A DNA stretch of 28,071 nt, taken from the NCBI GenBank assembly GCA_964581465.1, contig CAZOOP010000047.1, positions 1 to 28,071 of the forward strand. The letters are read 5' to 3'. Positions 8,447 to 15,714 of this stretch are shown one piece after another. How positions within the stretch are numbered: the first letter of the stretch is position 1; the number at the start of each line of letters is the position of its first letter. The notes under the pieces were generated by a model. That model saw only the letters and a list, made by a program, of their open reading frames with translations. It ran no database searches and had not been told where the DNA came from. A program made the translations under genes and the position numbers. The DNA is from WJMB01 sp964581465 (GTDB lineage: Bacteria; RBG-13-66-14).

Positions 8447-8875
8447 CTAACCGACGAGCCGGACGGCGTCGGCCACCAGCACCGGGCAGACGCTTTGGTA
8501 AAGCCCGTGTTCCTGCGCCTCGATCCTGCCGGCGGCTGTGCCGCTGTCCACTCCGAGCAGCTCTCGGCAGTCCAGCGCGCCGTGAAGCGCCTTGAAACGC
8601 TCAAGAAACTCATCGGCCGGGTCGTCGGCACTGTGCTTATCCTCGCCGCTTCGGTTCAGCGCCAAGCCCAGGGTCATCAGTGCGCCGACGACGGCGCCGC
8701 AGGTCTCGCCGCGCCGAGCCACGCCGCCACCGAAGGCCGCGGCGACGCCTAGACAGTCGGTCTCGCTCAGGCCCATCTCCGGCCCCCAGGCCGTCAGTAC
8801 GGACTGGGCGCAGTTGGAGCCGGAAGCGAAGAGTTGACCAGCGCGGTCGATGCGCTGCTGTCGGGACCGCCTCAT
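8447..8875 (-). CDS. C_GCAxxG_C_C family putative redox protein
   Basis: Encodes 142 residues. The family (Pfam C_GCAxxG_C_C) consists of small proteins with conserved cysteines thought to be redox-active or metal-binding. Here they are Cys22 (SNCAQSVL), Cys41, Cys59 in GETCGAVVGA (57-65), Cys103 in DCRELLG and Cys130 near the C-terminus. AAFGGGVARRG (46-56) is also typical. Function in the family is not established. The ATG overlaps the ugd stop by four bases (ATGA, 8872-8875), implying translational coupling. It is therefore made together with UDP-glucose dehydrogenase, whose catalysis uses an active-site cysteine. A link between the two is suggestive, not shown. Confidence 0.88.
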   Translation of the reverse strand: MRRSRQQRIDRAGQLFASGSNCAQSVLTAWGPEMGLSETDCLGVAAAFGGGVARRGETCGAVVGALMTLGLALNRSGEDKHSADDPADEFLERFKALHGALDCRELLGVDSGTAAGRIEAQEHGLYQSVCPVLVADAVRLVG

Positions 8876-10200
8876 TGTCGGGCGGCCAGGGCCGAGCGGC
8901 CCATCGAGCGGTAATCAAAGCCCAGGGCGGCGACCTCGGTGGGGTTGTAGATGTTGCGGCCGTCGGCCAGGCGCGGGGCGCTGAGCAGGCCCTTGACCCG
9001 CTCCAGGTCGGCGTCCTTGAACTGGTTCCACTCGGTGACCACGGCCAGGGCGTCGGCCCCTTCGCAGGCCGCGTACATCTCATCGACGATCTCGATGGAG
9101 AGACCGAGTTCGTCGAGGGCTTCGGCGGCGGTTGCGGCGGCCACGGGATCGTAAGCCCGCACGTGAGCGCCCTCTTCGAGGAGCTTCTCGATGACGATCA
9201 GCGAGGGGGCCTCGCGCATATCGTCGGTATTGGGCTTGAAAGAGAGCCCCCAGAGGGCGACGGTCCTTCCGGAGAGCCCGCCGTCGAGCAGCTCGCGCAG
9301 ACGGTCGACCAGGCGCAGGGGCTGCTGGGCGTTGACGGCCTCGACGGCGTTGAGGACCTGGAAGTCGTAGCCGTGCTTGGCCGCGGTGTCGATCAGGGCC
9401 TTGGTGTCCTTGGGGAAGCAGCTTCCACCGTATCCGGCGCCGGCGTTGAGGAAGGCGCGACAGATGCGGGAGTCCAGACCGACGGCGTCGGCGACGGCCT
9501 CGACATCGGCGCCGACCAGGTCGCAGATGTTGGCGATCTCGTTGATGAAGCTTATCTTGGTCGCCAGCATGGCGTTGGAGGTGTACTTGATCATCTCGGC
9601 GGATAGCCGGTCGGTGATGACGATGTTCTTGGTCAGCACCCGGTAGAGGGCGGCGACCTTCTCGGCGGCGCGCTTGTCGTCGGTGCCGATGACCACCCTA
9701 TCGGGTTCCATGGAGTCGCCGATGGCCGAGCCCTCGCGCAGGAACTCGGGGTTGGAGACCACGCAGAAGGGAACGTCGCCGCCGGATTCCTCGCCGATGA
9801 TCTCGGTGACCAGGTCGCCGGTGCCCACGGGCACGGTGGATTTATTGATGACGATCTTGTCCGGGGCGTCGAGGTTGGCGCCGATGGTCCGGGCCACGCT
9901 GCGCACCGCCGAGAGGTCGGCCTCGCCCGAGGGCAGCGGCGGGGTGCCCACGGCGATGAAGATGATCTCGGCGAAGCGGACGGCTTCGGGCAGCTCGGTT
10001 GAAAAGCGCAGACGTCCGGCGGCGGCGTTGCGCTTGACCAGCTCCTCCAGGCCGGGTTCGTAGATGGGTATCCGTCCCCGCTTGAGACCGTTGATCTTCT
10101 CCTCGTCGATGTCGACGCAGAGGACCTCGTTGCCCAGATCGGCGAAGCAGGTACCGGTCACCAGGCCCACATAGCCGGTGCCGATGACGGCGAGTTTCAT
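8872..10200 (-). CDS. ugd: UDP-glucose 6-dehydrogenase
   Basis: Encodes 442 residues, the usual length for the bacterial enzyme. It oxidises UDP-glucose to UDP-glucuronate with two NAD+ in the cytoplasm. Evidence: N-terminal Rossmann motif IGTGYVGLVTG (6-16), the IAVGTPP block (about 82-88), the SNPEFLREGSA substrate-binding block (149-159), and the catalytic GYGGSCFPKDT with nucleophilic Cys261. The C-terminal domain carries LWGLSFKPNTDDMREAPS. A strong ribosome binding site (GGAGGT) precedes the ATG, 24 bp downstream of the pyrE stop. The downstream C_GCAxxG gene overlaps its stop. With the synthase at 7290 it completes UDP-xylose formation. Confidence 0.96.
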   Translation of the reverse strand: MKLAVIGTGYVGLVTGTCFADLGNEVLCVDIDEEKINGLKRGRIPIYEPGLEELVKRNAAAGRLRFSTELPEAVRFAEIIFIAVGTPPLPSGEADLSAVRSVARTIGANLDAPDKIVINKSTVPVGTGDLVTEIIGEESGGDVPFCVVSNPEFLREGSAIGDSMEPDRVVIGTDDKRAAEKVAALYRVLTKNIVITDRLSAEMIKYTSNAMLATKISFINEIANICDLVGADVEAVADAVGLDSRICRAFLNAGAGYGGSCFPKDTKALIDTAAKHGYDFQVLNAVEAVNAQQPLRLVDRLRELLDGGLSGRTVALWGLSFKPNTDDMREAPSLIVIEKLLEEGAHVRAYDPVAAATAAEALDELGLSIEIVDEMYAACEGADALAVVTEWNQFKDADLERVKGLLSAPRLADGRNIYNPTEVAALGFDYRSMGRSALAARQ

Positions 10201-10224
10201 GGTTGACCTCCGTGCGACGTTGGT

Positions 10225-10818
10225 CTATAGAGGGGTTGAGGCGCGGCTGCCGGGCTTGACGGCCTCACCGCCGGCCTTGCAGAGCGGGCAATGCTCGGGC
10301 CGCCAGTTCTCGATGTCCAGGTTCGTCAGCGAGACCAGGGGCAGGCCCAAGTCTTGCTTGCGATCCTCGCGTCGATCGACGATGCAGGCCATCGCCAGGG
10401 GTTCGGCTCCCAGGCGGCGGACCAGCTCGAGGACCTCCAGGCCGCTTTTGCCCGTGGTCACCACGTCCTCGACGATCAGCACGCGCTCCCCGGGGTTGAG
10501 AGAGAAGCCGCGGCGCAGGGTCATCTCACCGTCGCGCCGCTCGGTGAACATGGCGCGCACGTCCAGGGCGCGGCCGACCTCGTGACCGATGATCAGACCG
10601 CCCAGGGCCGGCGAGACCACGGCGCTGACCGAAAAGTGGGGATGACTGCCGAAGAGGCGCACGGCCAAGGCTCGACCGGCCCGCTCGGCCAGATGGGGAT
10701 GCTGCAGGTAGCAGGCGCACTGGACATAGCGGTTGGAGTGCAGCCCCGAGGAGAGCAGGAAGTGGCCCTCGAGCAGGGCGCCGGCGCTTTTCAGGTCCTG
10801 GAGCGGATTGTAGGCCAT
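10225..10818 (-). CDS. pyrE: Orotate phosphoribosyltransferase
   Basis: Encodes 197 residues. It transfers phosphoribosyl from PRPP to orotate, giving OMP in de novo pyrimidine synthesis. The PRPP-binding motif VLIVEDVVTTGKS (113-125) is clear. Upstream are GHFLLSSGLHSNRY (18-31) at the substrate site and VVSPALGGLIIGHEVG, the typical OPRT second block. The C-terminus has a CPLC motif (PEHCPLCKAGGEAV), as seen in a subset of bacterial and archaeal PyrE and possibly metal-binding. It is the first gene after a near-consensus promoter at 10938-10966. The linkage to ugd makes sense in that UTP supplies UDP-sugars. Confidence 0.94.
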   Translation of the reverse strand: MAYNPLQDLKSAGALLEGHFLLSSGLHSNRYVQCACYLQHPHLAERAGRALAVRLFGSHPHFSVSAVVSPALGGLIIGHEVGRALDVRAMFTERRDGEMTLRRGFSLNPGERVLIVEDVVTTGKSGLEVLELVRRLGAEPLAMACIVDRREDRKQDLGLPLVSLTNLDIENWRPEHCPLCKAGGEAVKPGSRASTPL

Positions 10819-10937
10819 TCTTCGAATCCTTGGTTTCCGTCCGGGTTTCCTTGATAGATCGACATTGTATGGAGCTTTGCCGGGCGGCGGAAGCGTCTGT
10901 TATCCCGACTCTCGCTTTCCCAACGTATCGTTGCCGC

Positions 10938-10966
10938 ATTATAGCAGACGCGTTGCGGGTCGACAA
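10938..10966 (-). promoter_or_regulatory. Sigma70-type promoter for pyrE-ugd operon
   Basis: On the minus strand, TTGTCG (10966-10961) and TATAAT (10943-10938) are separated by exactly 17 bp. The leader to the pyrE ATG is about 110 nt. I see no clear attenuator or riboswitch in it. Confidence 0.75.
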
Positions 10967-11220
10967 TCCACCCTCCTTTCACACAGGGCCGCAGGTGTAA
11001 ATGTCTCATGAATTGAGTTTGTTGGGTGATGATTATCACAGTATCTGTGCCCCACAACGGCTATCCTTTTCTATGATTTCAAAGCTCGGAATGTGTAGAG
11101 GGCCGTTTGCGAAGACAAATCGCAGTGAACGACAGGTCGACATCCACCCGCATCCGGCAGTGTCTATTGGTCGTTCAAGCCCCTTAGTAGATATTCACAT
11201 CCATCGCCTGGAGGTAATCA

Positions 11221-11865
11221 ATGCGTCGAACCATCTTGATCATCCTGTCCGCCCTGTTCATACCGGTCGGGTCCGTCGCGGCCTCGGAGTACGTCAAGCT
11301 CCAGCCCGACCCGGCCACCGGCGAGGACGCCTACACGATCAGCTCGGACCCCGACGGCAATCACGGCGACGAGAGCAATCTCACTGTCGCCTCTCCAGCC
11401 AATTTCGCCTGCTGCATCTTCATCGAGTTCAGCGCCCTGGACAACTACATCGGCGACAACTGCGACGACGCCTTCCTCTGGTTCCACGTCGAAACCGCCT
11501 CGACGCAGGACGACACGGGTCTGAGACTGGGCGCCGTGAACAGCGATTGGCAGGAGATGACGATCACCTGGAACACCATGCCCGGTATCCACGATTCGGA
11601 ATCCATCCCCTACCCGACCCAGTCCCACACCTGGTGGGGCATCAACGTGCAGTCCATTGTCGCCGATTGGCTTAACGGCACCTACGACAACGATGGCTTC
11701 TGCCTCTTCGACAACGCTGGTCCCGCTACGGAGAGGACTTTAGTCTACTCCAGCGACATAACGTTCGATCCATCCCTGCGACCCTACCTGGAGCTCTATT
11801 ACACTCCGGATTCCAGCGTCGAAGAGGTCAGTTGGGGTTCCATCAAGGCCGAAGGAGAACGATGA
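11221..11865 (+). CDS. Exported DNRLRE-domain protein (paralog 1)
   Basis: Encodes 214 residues. A strong ribosome binding site (CTGGAGGTAA) and a signal peptide (MRRTILIILSALFIPVGSVAAS) show export. The mature protein is one DNRLRE-type (CBM96-like) beta-sandwich domain of about 165 residues: VKLQPDPATGEDAYTI at the start, the conserved WQEMTITWNTMPG in the middle, WWGINVQSIVADWLNG and NDGFCLFDN later, and a final LRPYLELYYTP strand. Domains of this type occur in large secreted or surface proteins and probably bind or stabilise; no catalytic residues are evident. After a short linker the protein ends VSWGSIKAEGER, a tail shared with the three other paralogs here. Its stop overlaps the start of paralog 2 (ATGA), so the two were translationally coupled. 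Confidence 0.88.
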   Translation: MRRTILIILSALFIPVGSVAASEYVKLQPDPATGEDAYTISSDPDGNHGDESNLTVASPANFACCIFIEFSALDNYIGDNCDDAFLWFHVETASTQDDTGLRLGAVNSDWQEMTITWNTMPGIHDSESIPYPTQSHTWWGINVQSIVADWLNGTYDNDGFCLFDNAGPATERTLVYSSDITFDPSLRPYLELYYTPDSSVEEVSWGSIKAEGER

Positions 11866-12007
11866 AACACCCGCCCATTGTGATTCTCTGCGCGATTCTG
11901 TGCCTCGCCACGGCGTCACGCGCCGATGAGGTCTGGCTTCAGCCCGACGGCGCCCTGAGCAACGACACCCACACCCGTGTGCTCGATCCGAACAACCCCC
12001 GGAACCT

Positions 12008-12015
12008 TAACAATA
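12008..12015 (+). repeat. 8-bp target-site duplication, left copy
   Basis: TAACAATA directly precedes the IS end. The identical octamer follows the IS at 12924-12931. Eight-base duplications are typical of the IS1595 family. Confidence 0.95.
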
Positions 12016-12393
12016 GGGATTATCACCTAATTATGAACAAGCGTGAAGTATGCTCCCGAGGTAGTTCAGCGCGTTTTCGTCGTGGCGATGGTTGAAGCTG
12101 ACGGCCTTACTCTGCGAAAGAGACTGTCGTTGCGCTTGAAGCCGCCGTGGTAGGCTTATAGCCGTCGCTTGGCGTAGCCCCGGAAGTTCTCAAGGCCGTT
12201 GATACGCACTTTGCCATTGACCAGGGTCTTGTCATGATTGATGCGCTTGTGGTGAAAACCGTTGAGCGAGAGCCTGTTATAGGCCTTCCAGCCGTCGGAG
12301 TAGACGATCGAATCCAGCTCGACGTTCTCCAGCTCGGCCTCGCGATCGGCGGCGATGCGCTCGCGGATTCGCTTGTAGTAACGATCTGCCGTA

Positions 12394-12569
12394 GGGATTA
12401 TCACTCGCGCCTGAACCGACTCATCCGGCTAATAGACTGTCATTCATTGCTTTATAGCTATTTATCGCCGCCATTGTCATCCCGCTCGCTGCGGGTTTTT
12501 ACCAAGCCACCTTCACGAGGCGGCTTTCCCGAGTTGCTAATACTTGGTTCAGTTTCTGGTGATGATCCC
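12394..12569. mobile_element. MITE-like element, copy A (176 bp), nested in IS
   Basis: It begins GGGATTATCACTCGCGCCTG and ends, read inward from 12569, GGGATCATCACCAGAAACTG. The first 11 bases match the IS1595-like termini here. CTGAACC recurs just inside both ends. The flanking octamers CTGCCGTA and AAGCCGTA agree at 6 of 8 positions; the site lies next to a 12-bp tandem array, so the duplication may have been altered by slippage. No coding capacity. The interior holds a CCCGC/GCGGG hairpin. Copies B (21032) and C (25792) share both ends. Confidence 0.88.
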
Positions 12570-12605
12570 AAGCCGTATTACAAGCCGTATTACAAGCCGT
12601 ATTAC
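12570..12605. repeat. 12-bp tandem array (3 units) within transposase remnant
   Basis: AAGCCGTATTAC occurs three times in a row; on the minus strand it reads GTAATACGGCTT and encodes NTAC. The same unit is expanded at 28009-28071 in another IS copy. The probable ancestral sequence is GTAATACGGCAG, now split by the MITE. Confidence 0.9.
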
Positions 12606-13425
12606 GGTGGATGCCCGGGTCCGTGGCGACCCGCGCCGCCGGGAGGCCGAGCCGCAACAGACGCGCTATCTCACTGCGTTTTTCCAGCGGCGGCTCGCTG
12701 CGACGCCCCCGGGGACGATGGTTGAACAACTTGCCTCAACGCTTGCGCTTACGACGTCCGTCGGCGCAGCGGTAGTTGCACCTGGGACACTTGACGTGCC
12801 GGTCCCTCGTCCCGCTCTTCCCCGCCACATTGACCACTTTGTTGGTGGCGGGATAACAGACTTGCTCACGCCGACATAAGTACCCAACTGCAATAGCTGA
12901 TGTTCATCTTCTGTGATGATCCCTAACAATATCTCCGTCTCAGCCGTCGGATACGACCAGGGCCAGCAATGCGCCTTCATCGAGTTCACCGAGCTGGACA
13001 ACTACATCGGCGCCACGGTCAGCCAGGCCAAGATTCATATGTACGCCTACCGCAGCATGGCCAGCGGACACCTGCTGATCGGTCCCTGCAACGCCGCCTG
13101 GGACGAGGCCACCCTGACCTGGAACAGCATGCCCGGCGTCTACGAGAGCCAACAGATCGATTACTGCAGTTTCTATCAGTGGACGGTCATCGACGTCACC
13201 TCGTATGTCGAAGCCATTCTCAACGGGACCCGGGACAACCACGGCTTCTGCCTGTTCGATAACGACGGCGACGACGAGGGCATGGATCTTCACTCGGGTG
13301 AGTACGACGATGCCGACTATCGCCCCAAGCTATATCTGGAGTACACGCCGAGCGCGCTGAGCCCGTTCAGTTGGGGCGAGATCAAGGCGCTGGAGTGAGC
13401 AAAGCGCTCCTTGTGGATTATCAAT

Positions 13426-13449
13426 GAGCCGCCCTTGGGCGGCTCTTTT
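13426..13449 (+). terminator. Intrinsic terminator
   Basis: GAGCCGCCC-TT-GGGCGGCTC followed by TTTT, 28 bp after the stop of DNRLRE paralog 2. It ends the paralog 1-2 operon. Confidence 0.92.
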
Positions 13450-13760
13450 GGGTATCGAAATGAGCTGTTTGATTTAGGCATCAAGGGACATGTTTGGACC
13501 ACGTCAGGCTGATTGGGAGCGGCTTGCCTGGTCGTATTTCACTATTCAGATATGCTTCGCGTTTTTTACAAACACATTTAGCATTCCCTTACTACTTGTT
13601 ATTACAACATTTAGGAGTCAGCGTCGCTCTGCTGTCAGGCTTATGCAAGTGCCTTATTCAAGCGCGCTGATATCAGGATTCGCCAAGGATCAGGCCCGTG
13701 ATAGTTGCCACTTTATGACTACCAATTTTTTTGACAGATATTACAGGGATATTATCTTTA
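13450..13760. other. Gene-free AT-rich spacer
   Basis: No supported gene. It is AT-rich compared with its neighbours and its right part resembles 640-700. It leads into the IS-like terminus that ends at 13810, so it is probably decayed mobile-element DNA. Confidence 0.45.
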
Positions 13761-13810
13761 TTATCATCAATATACAATCACAATCAAGTCCGGATAGGGT
13801 ATACGATCCC
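13761..13810 (-). repeat. IS-like terminus, copy C of the GGGATC...CGGAC family
   Basis: Read on the minus strand from 13810: GGGATCGTATACCCTATCCG, then GACTTGATTGTGATTG and GATGATAA. It aligns to the termini at 1673 and 749 block for block, and its first 13 bases equal those of the decayed IS end at 363. It lies 8 bp beyond the stop of DNRLRE paralog 3. Confidence 0.65.
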
Positions 13811-13818
13811 TAGATTTA

Positions 13819-14454
13819 TTAGTGGAACTCGGCCTTGATTTCGCCGAATGAGGCCGGTGTCGTCTCGGCGTCGCTGAGCTCCAAAACCAGTCGGGGCCGC
13901 AGGTTTGGGTCCGGCGAGTACTCCGAGGCCGACAGCGCCAGATTGTCCGCTCCCGAGCCCGGGTCGTAGAGCAGGAAGCCGTAGTTGGCGAAGTCGTCAT
14001 CGAGCCAGCGTTGGACGATGGTGGTAACGTCGATGCTCCACCATGCCTCGGCTCCGTCGGGGTAGTCAGCTCGCTGGAGGGTGTCGGGGTGGATGGTCAT
14101 GTTGGTGTTCCAGGTTACTGAATCTTCACTCCACCAGTAATCACAGGCTCCCAGAGAAACCCGACCACCGTCACCCTCCACATAGAAGACCCAGAACTCC
14201 AGCTCCGCCGAGACGACGATTCGTCCCAGGTGGTAGGCCAAGTCTTCGAAGGCGGCCAGGGCGTGGCGGTCGGCGTCGCCGTGATCCGCCGTAGTTATAT
14301 AGAGCCGGGGCACCTCGCCGTAATTGGTCGCTGGATACTGCTGCGAGCAGTAGCTGTCCCAGCCCTTCTGCTGACCGGGCTGCAGGACGACGGTCTCGGC
14401 GGTGACGCCGAGGGGACCGAGCAGGCAAATCACGAGCATTAGCGATGCTTTCAT
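13819..14454 (-). CDS. Exported DNRLRE-domain protein (paralog 3)
   Basis: Encodes 211 residues with a signal peptide MKASLMLVICLLGPLGVTAET and a ribosome binding site GAAGGGA. The single DNRLRE-type domain starts VVLQPGQQKGWDSYC, contains the conserved WWSEDSVTWNTNM, then WWSIDVTTIVQRWLDD and ANYGFLLYDPG, and closes with LRPRLVLELSD. The tail reads ASFGEIKAEFH, with Phe in place of Trp in the shared motif. The domain may bind carbohydrate or act as a structural module at the cell surface. It faces the other paralogs and has its own intergenic promoter region. No intrinsic terminator is evident before the repeat terminus at 13810. Confidence 0.87.
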   Translation of the reverse strand: MKASLMLVICLLGPLGVTAETVVLQPGQQKGWDSYCSQQYPATNYGEVPRLYITTADHGDADRHALAAFEDLAYHLGRIVVSAELEFWVFYVEGDGGRVSLGACDYWWSEDSVTWNTNMTIHPDTLQRADYPDGAEAWWSIDVTTIVQRWLDDDFANYGFLLYDPGSGADNLALSASEYSPDPNLRPRLVLELSDAETTPASFGEIKAEFH

Positions 14455-14949
14455 CGGATGATCCCTTCATTTGGAACAGCCGGGCGGAGTTTATTTGACG
14501 ATAACCAGTGTACCCCAATCCGGCGGCGTCGTCCATCACCCGGGCACTCCATGTTGAGAGACAAACAGACCGACAGCTTAATCAATGGAGTCGAATGACT
14601 ATTGTAATGACCATTGTGATGCAATACGCATAAGCTGCATTGCTTTAAAAGGTACATAGCCGGGTGGGCCGCTATCGAAGAGCCAGCGTCCCACGGGCCG
14701 CTTGGGGCGCGGTAAGAACGCTGGAGTGGTGCACGGTGCCGCTCGATGATAGACTCTACGGATGATTGAGATGATTGACGTTGACATTGACGTTGACATT
14801 GACGTTGACAAGGACGAGGCCTGACTGCCCGTTCTTGTCATTGATTCGGAAATGGTAAACAATGCTTTTATACTATAAACACGTTCGTTTACTCTCTCAA
14901 GTCCCTCTCAAGTCATGGAACAATTATTCAGGCATGATAGAAGCCCTGT
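14455..14949. other. Intergenic region between divergent DNRLRE genes
   Basis: No supported gene. It contains a GC-rich patch (about 14650-14750) in AT-rich surroundings and the 12-bp tandem repeat at 14774-14809. The minus strand of the GC-rich patch has an open stretch reading RPKRPVGRWLFDSGPPGYVP, without start signals; I do not call it. Confidence 0.4.
14774..14809. repeat. 12-bp tandem repeat, three perfect units
   Basis: ATTGACGTTGAC is repeated three times without change. It lies in non-coding DNA upstream of DNRLRE paralog 4. Confidence 0.9.
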
Positions 14950-15574
14950 ATGAGCAAGCGCTTGGTTCCCACTCGTTCTGCTATCGGTCGTCGCCGTCCG
15001 GGGCGATATCATCACGCTACAGCCAGACATAGCCGATTCCAATGATATCCTGGCTTTCATCGGTGATCCTGATACCAACTACAACGACTTCGGCATCGTC
15101 GCCTGCGAAGCCTCCGGTGGCGCCGACGGCTTGATCGAGGGCTTTCTCGAATTCACCGAGCTTGATGTCTACATGGGCTGGAACCTGACCGCGGCAACCC
15201 TCGAGGTGTATGTGACCGACCTCTTCGGTTCCGGCGACTACAAACTCGGAGCCGCCGACGTCGCCTGGGACGAGGCGACGCTGACCTGGAACAACCGCCC
15301 CGGATGCGTCACGGGCAGCGTGTCGAGTCACAGCTACCCAACCACGCTCGCGCCCCACCAGATCGACGTCACCAGCCTGGTCGCGGCCTGGCTCGACGGC
15401 GGCTATGCCAACCACGGCTTCGTCTTCTTCGACGACTCGGGCGGCCACAGCTACTGGGGCTTCCGTGAAGCCGCCACCGGATATGACAGCCAGTTCTTCC
15501 CCGAGCTGATCCTGGACATCGAGGAAAGCGCCGTGGTCCAGGCAAGCTGGGGCCGGATCAAGGCCCTGGAATAG
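14950..15574 (+). pseudogene. Exported DNRLRE-domain protein (paralog 4), frameshifted in signal peptide
   Basis: From ATG 14950 the frame starts MSKRLV and then shifts. Removing one C from the CCC run at 14968-14970 gives a normal signal peptide, MSKRLVPLVLLSVVAVRGD, continuing in frame through ITLQPDIADSND to the end (207 residues, like its paralogs). The rest is intact: FLEFTELDVYMGWNL, WDEATLTWNNRPG, IDVTSLVAAWLDGG, ANHGFVFFDDSG, and the shared tail ASWGRIKALE. No alternative start in the correct frame would supply a signal peptide, and no strong ribosome binding site is seen. The single-base change may be a real null mutation or an assembly error in a short C-run. Confidence 0.85.
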
Positions 15575-15599
15575 GGCTCATCACCACAGCGTTAGCAAA

Positions 15600-15618
15600 G
15601 GGACCGCCGGGCGGTCCC
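15600..15618 (+). terminator. Probable terminator
   Basis: GGGACCGCC-G-GGCGGTCCC palindrome 25 bp after the stop of DNRLRE paralog 4. Only a weak T-run follows, so termination is likely but less certain than at the other sites. Confidence 0.65.
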
Positions 15619-15714
15619 TATGTCTTGCCCAGCCGATCAGGTCTTGCTATTATTGCCAAGCAGTCGCCGACTATCTTCTGTGAGTATCCCTCTCTCCAAC
15701 CCCCATCATCGATT

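Larger units (their letters stand above)
12031..12828 (-). pseudogene. IS1595-like transposase, inactivated (stop, deletion, nested MITE)
   Basis: It reads from GTG at 12828: zinc ribbon RHVKCPRCNYRCADGRRKRKR, then an in-frame TGA where the other copies have Cys (KRCGKLF). HTH segment EKRSEIARLLRLGLPAAR and GIHRNTA follow. Next comes a 12-bp tandem array adding NTAC repeats, then the nested MITE. Coding resumes as DRYYKRIRERIAADREAE, LENVELDSIVYSDGWKAY and RINGLENFRGYAKRRL. The catalytic second Asp (in SDGWK) and the ENF block are present. The region of the first catalytic Asp, expected between AADREAE and LENVEL, is missing. The C-terminal end is frameshifted with a stop after KRRL. Confidence 0.88.
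12016..12923 (-). mobile_element. IS1595-like element inserted in a DNRLRE gene (908 bp, with nested MITE)
   Basis: The ends are GGGATTATCACCTAATTATG at 12016 and, on the minus strand from 12923, GGGATCATCACAGAAGATG. They share an 11-bp terminal inverted repeat GGGATYATCAC. A perfect 8-bp target duplication flanks it. The transposase runs leftward and is defective, and a 176-bp MITE-like element (12394-12569) sits inside it. Because the insertion looks fresh but the transposase is dead, movement in trans by an intact copy elsewhere is likely. The terminus family and 8-bp duplication support IS1595 (ISXO2-like group). Confidence 0.93.
11862..13398 (+). pseudogene. Exported DNRLRE-domain protein (paralog 2), split by an IS element
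   Basis: The 5' part (11862-12015) encodes the signal peptide MKHPPIVILCAILCLATASRA and the start of the mature domain, up to NNPRNLNN. It is interrupted at 12016 by a 908-bp IS1595-like element flanked by TAACAATA on both sides. Removing the element plus one octamer joins the frame exactly (NLNN-ISVSAVGYDQG) and gives 206 residues, matching the other paralogs. The 3' part (12932-13398) is intact: WDEATLTWNSMPG, WTVIDVTSYVEAILNG, DNHGFCLFDN and the tail FSWGEIKALE. There are no other lesions, so the insertion is probably recent. It overlaps paralog 1 by four bases and has its own GAAGGAGA ribosome binding site. Confidence 0.93.
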
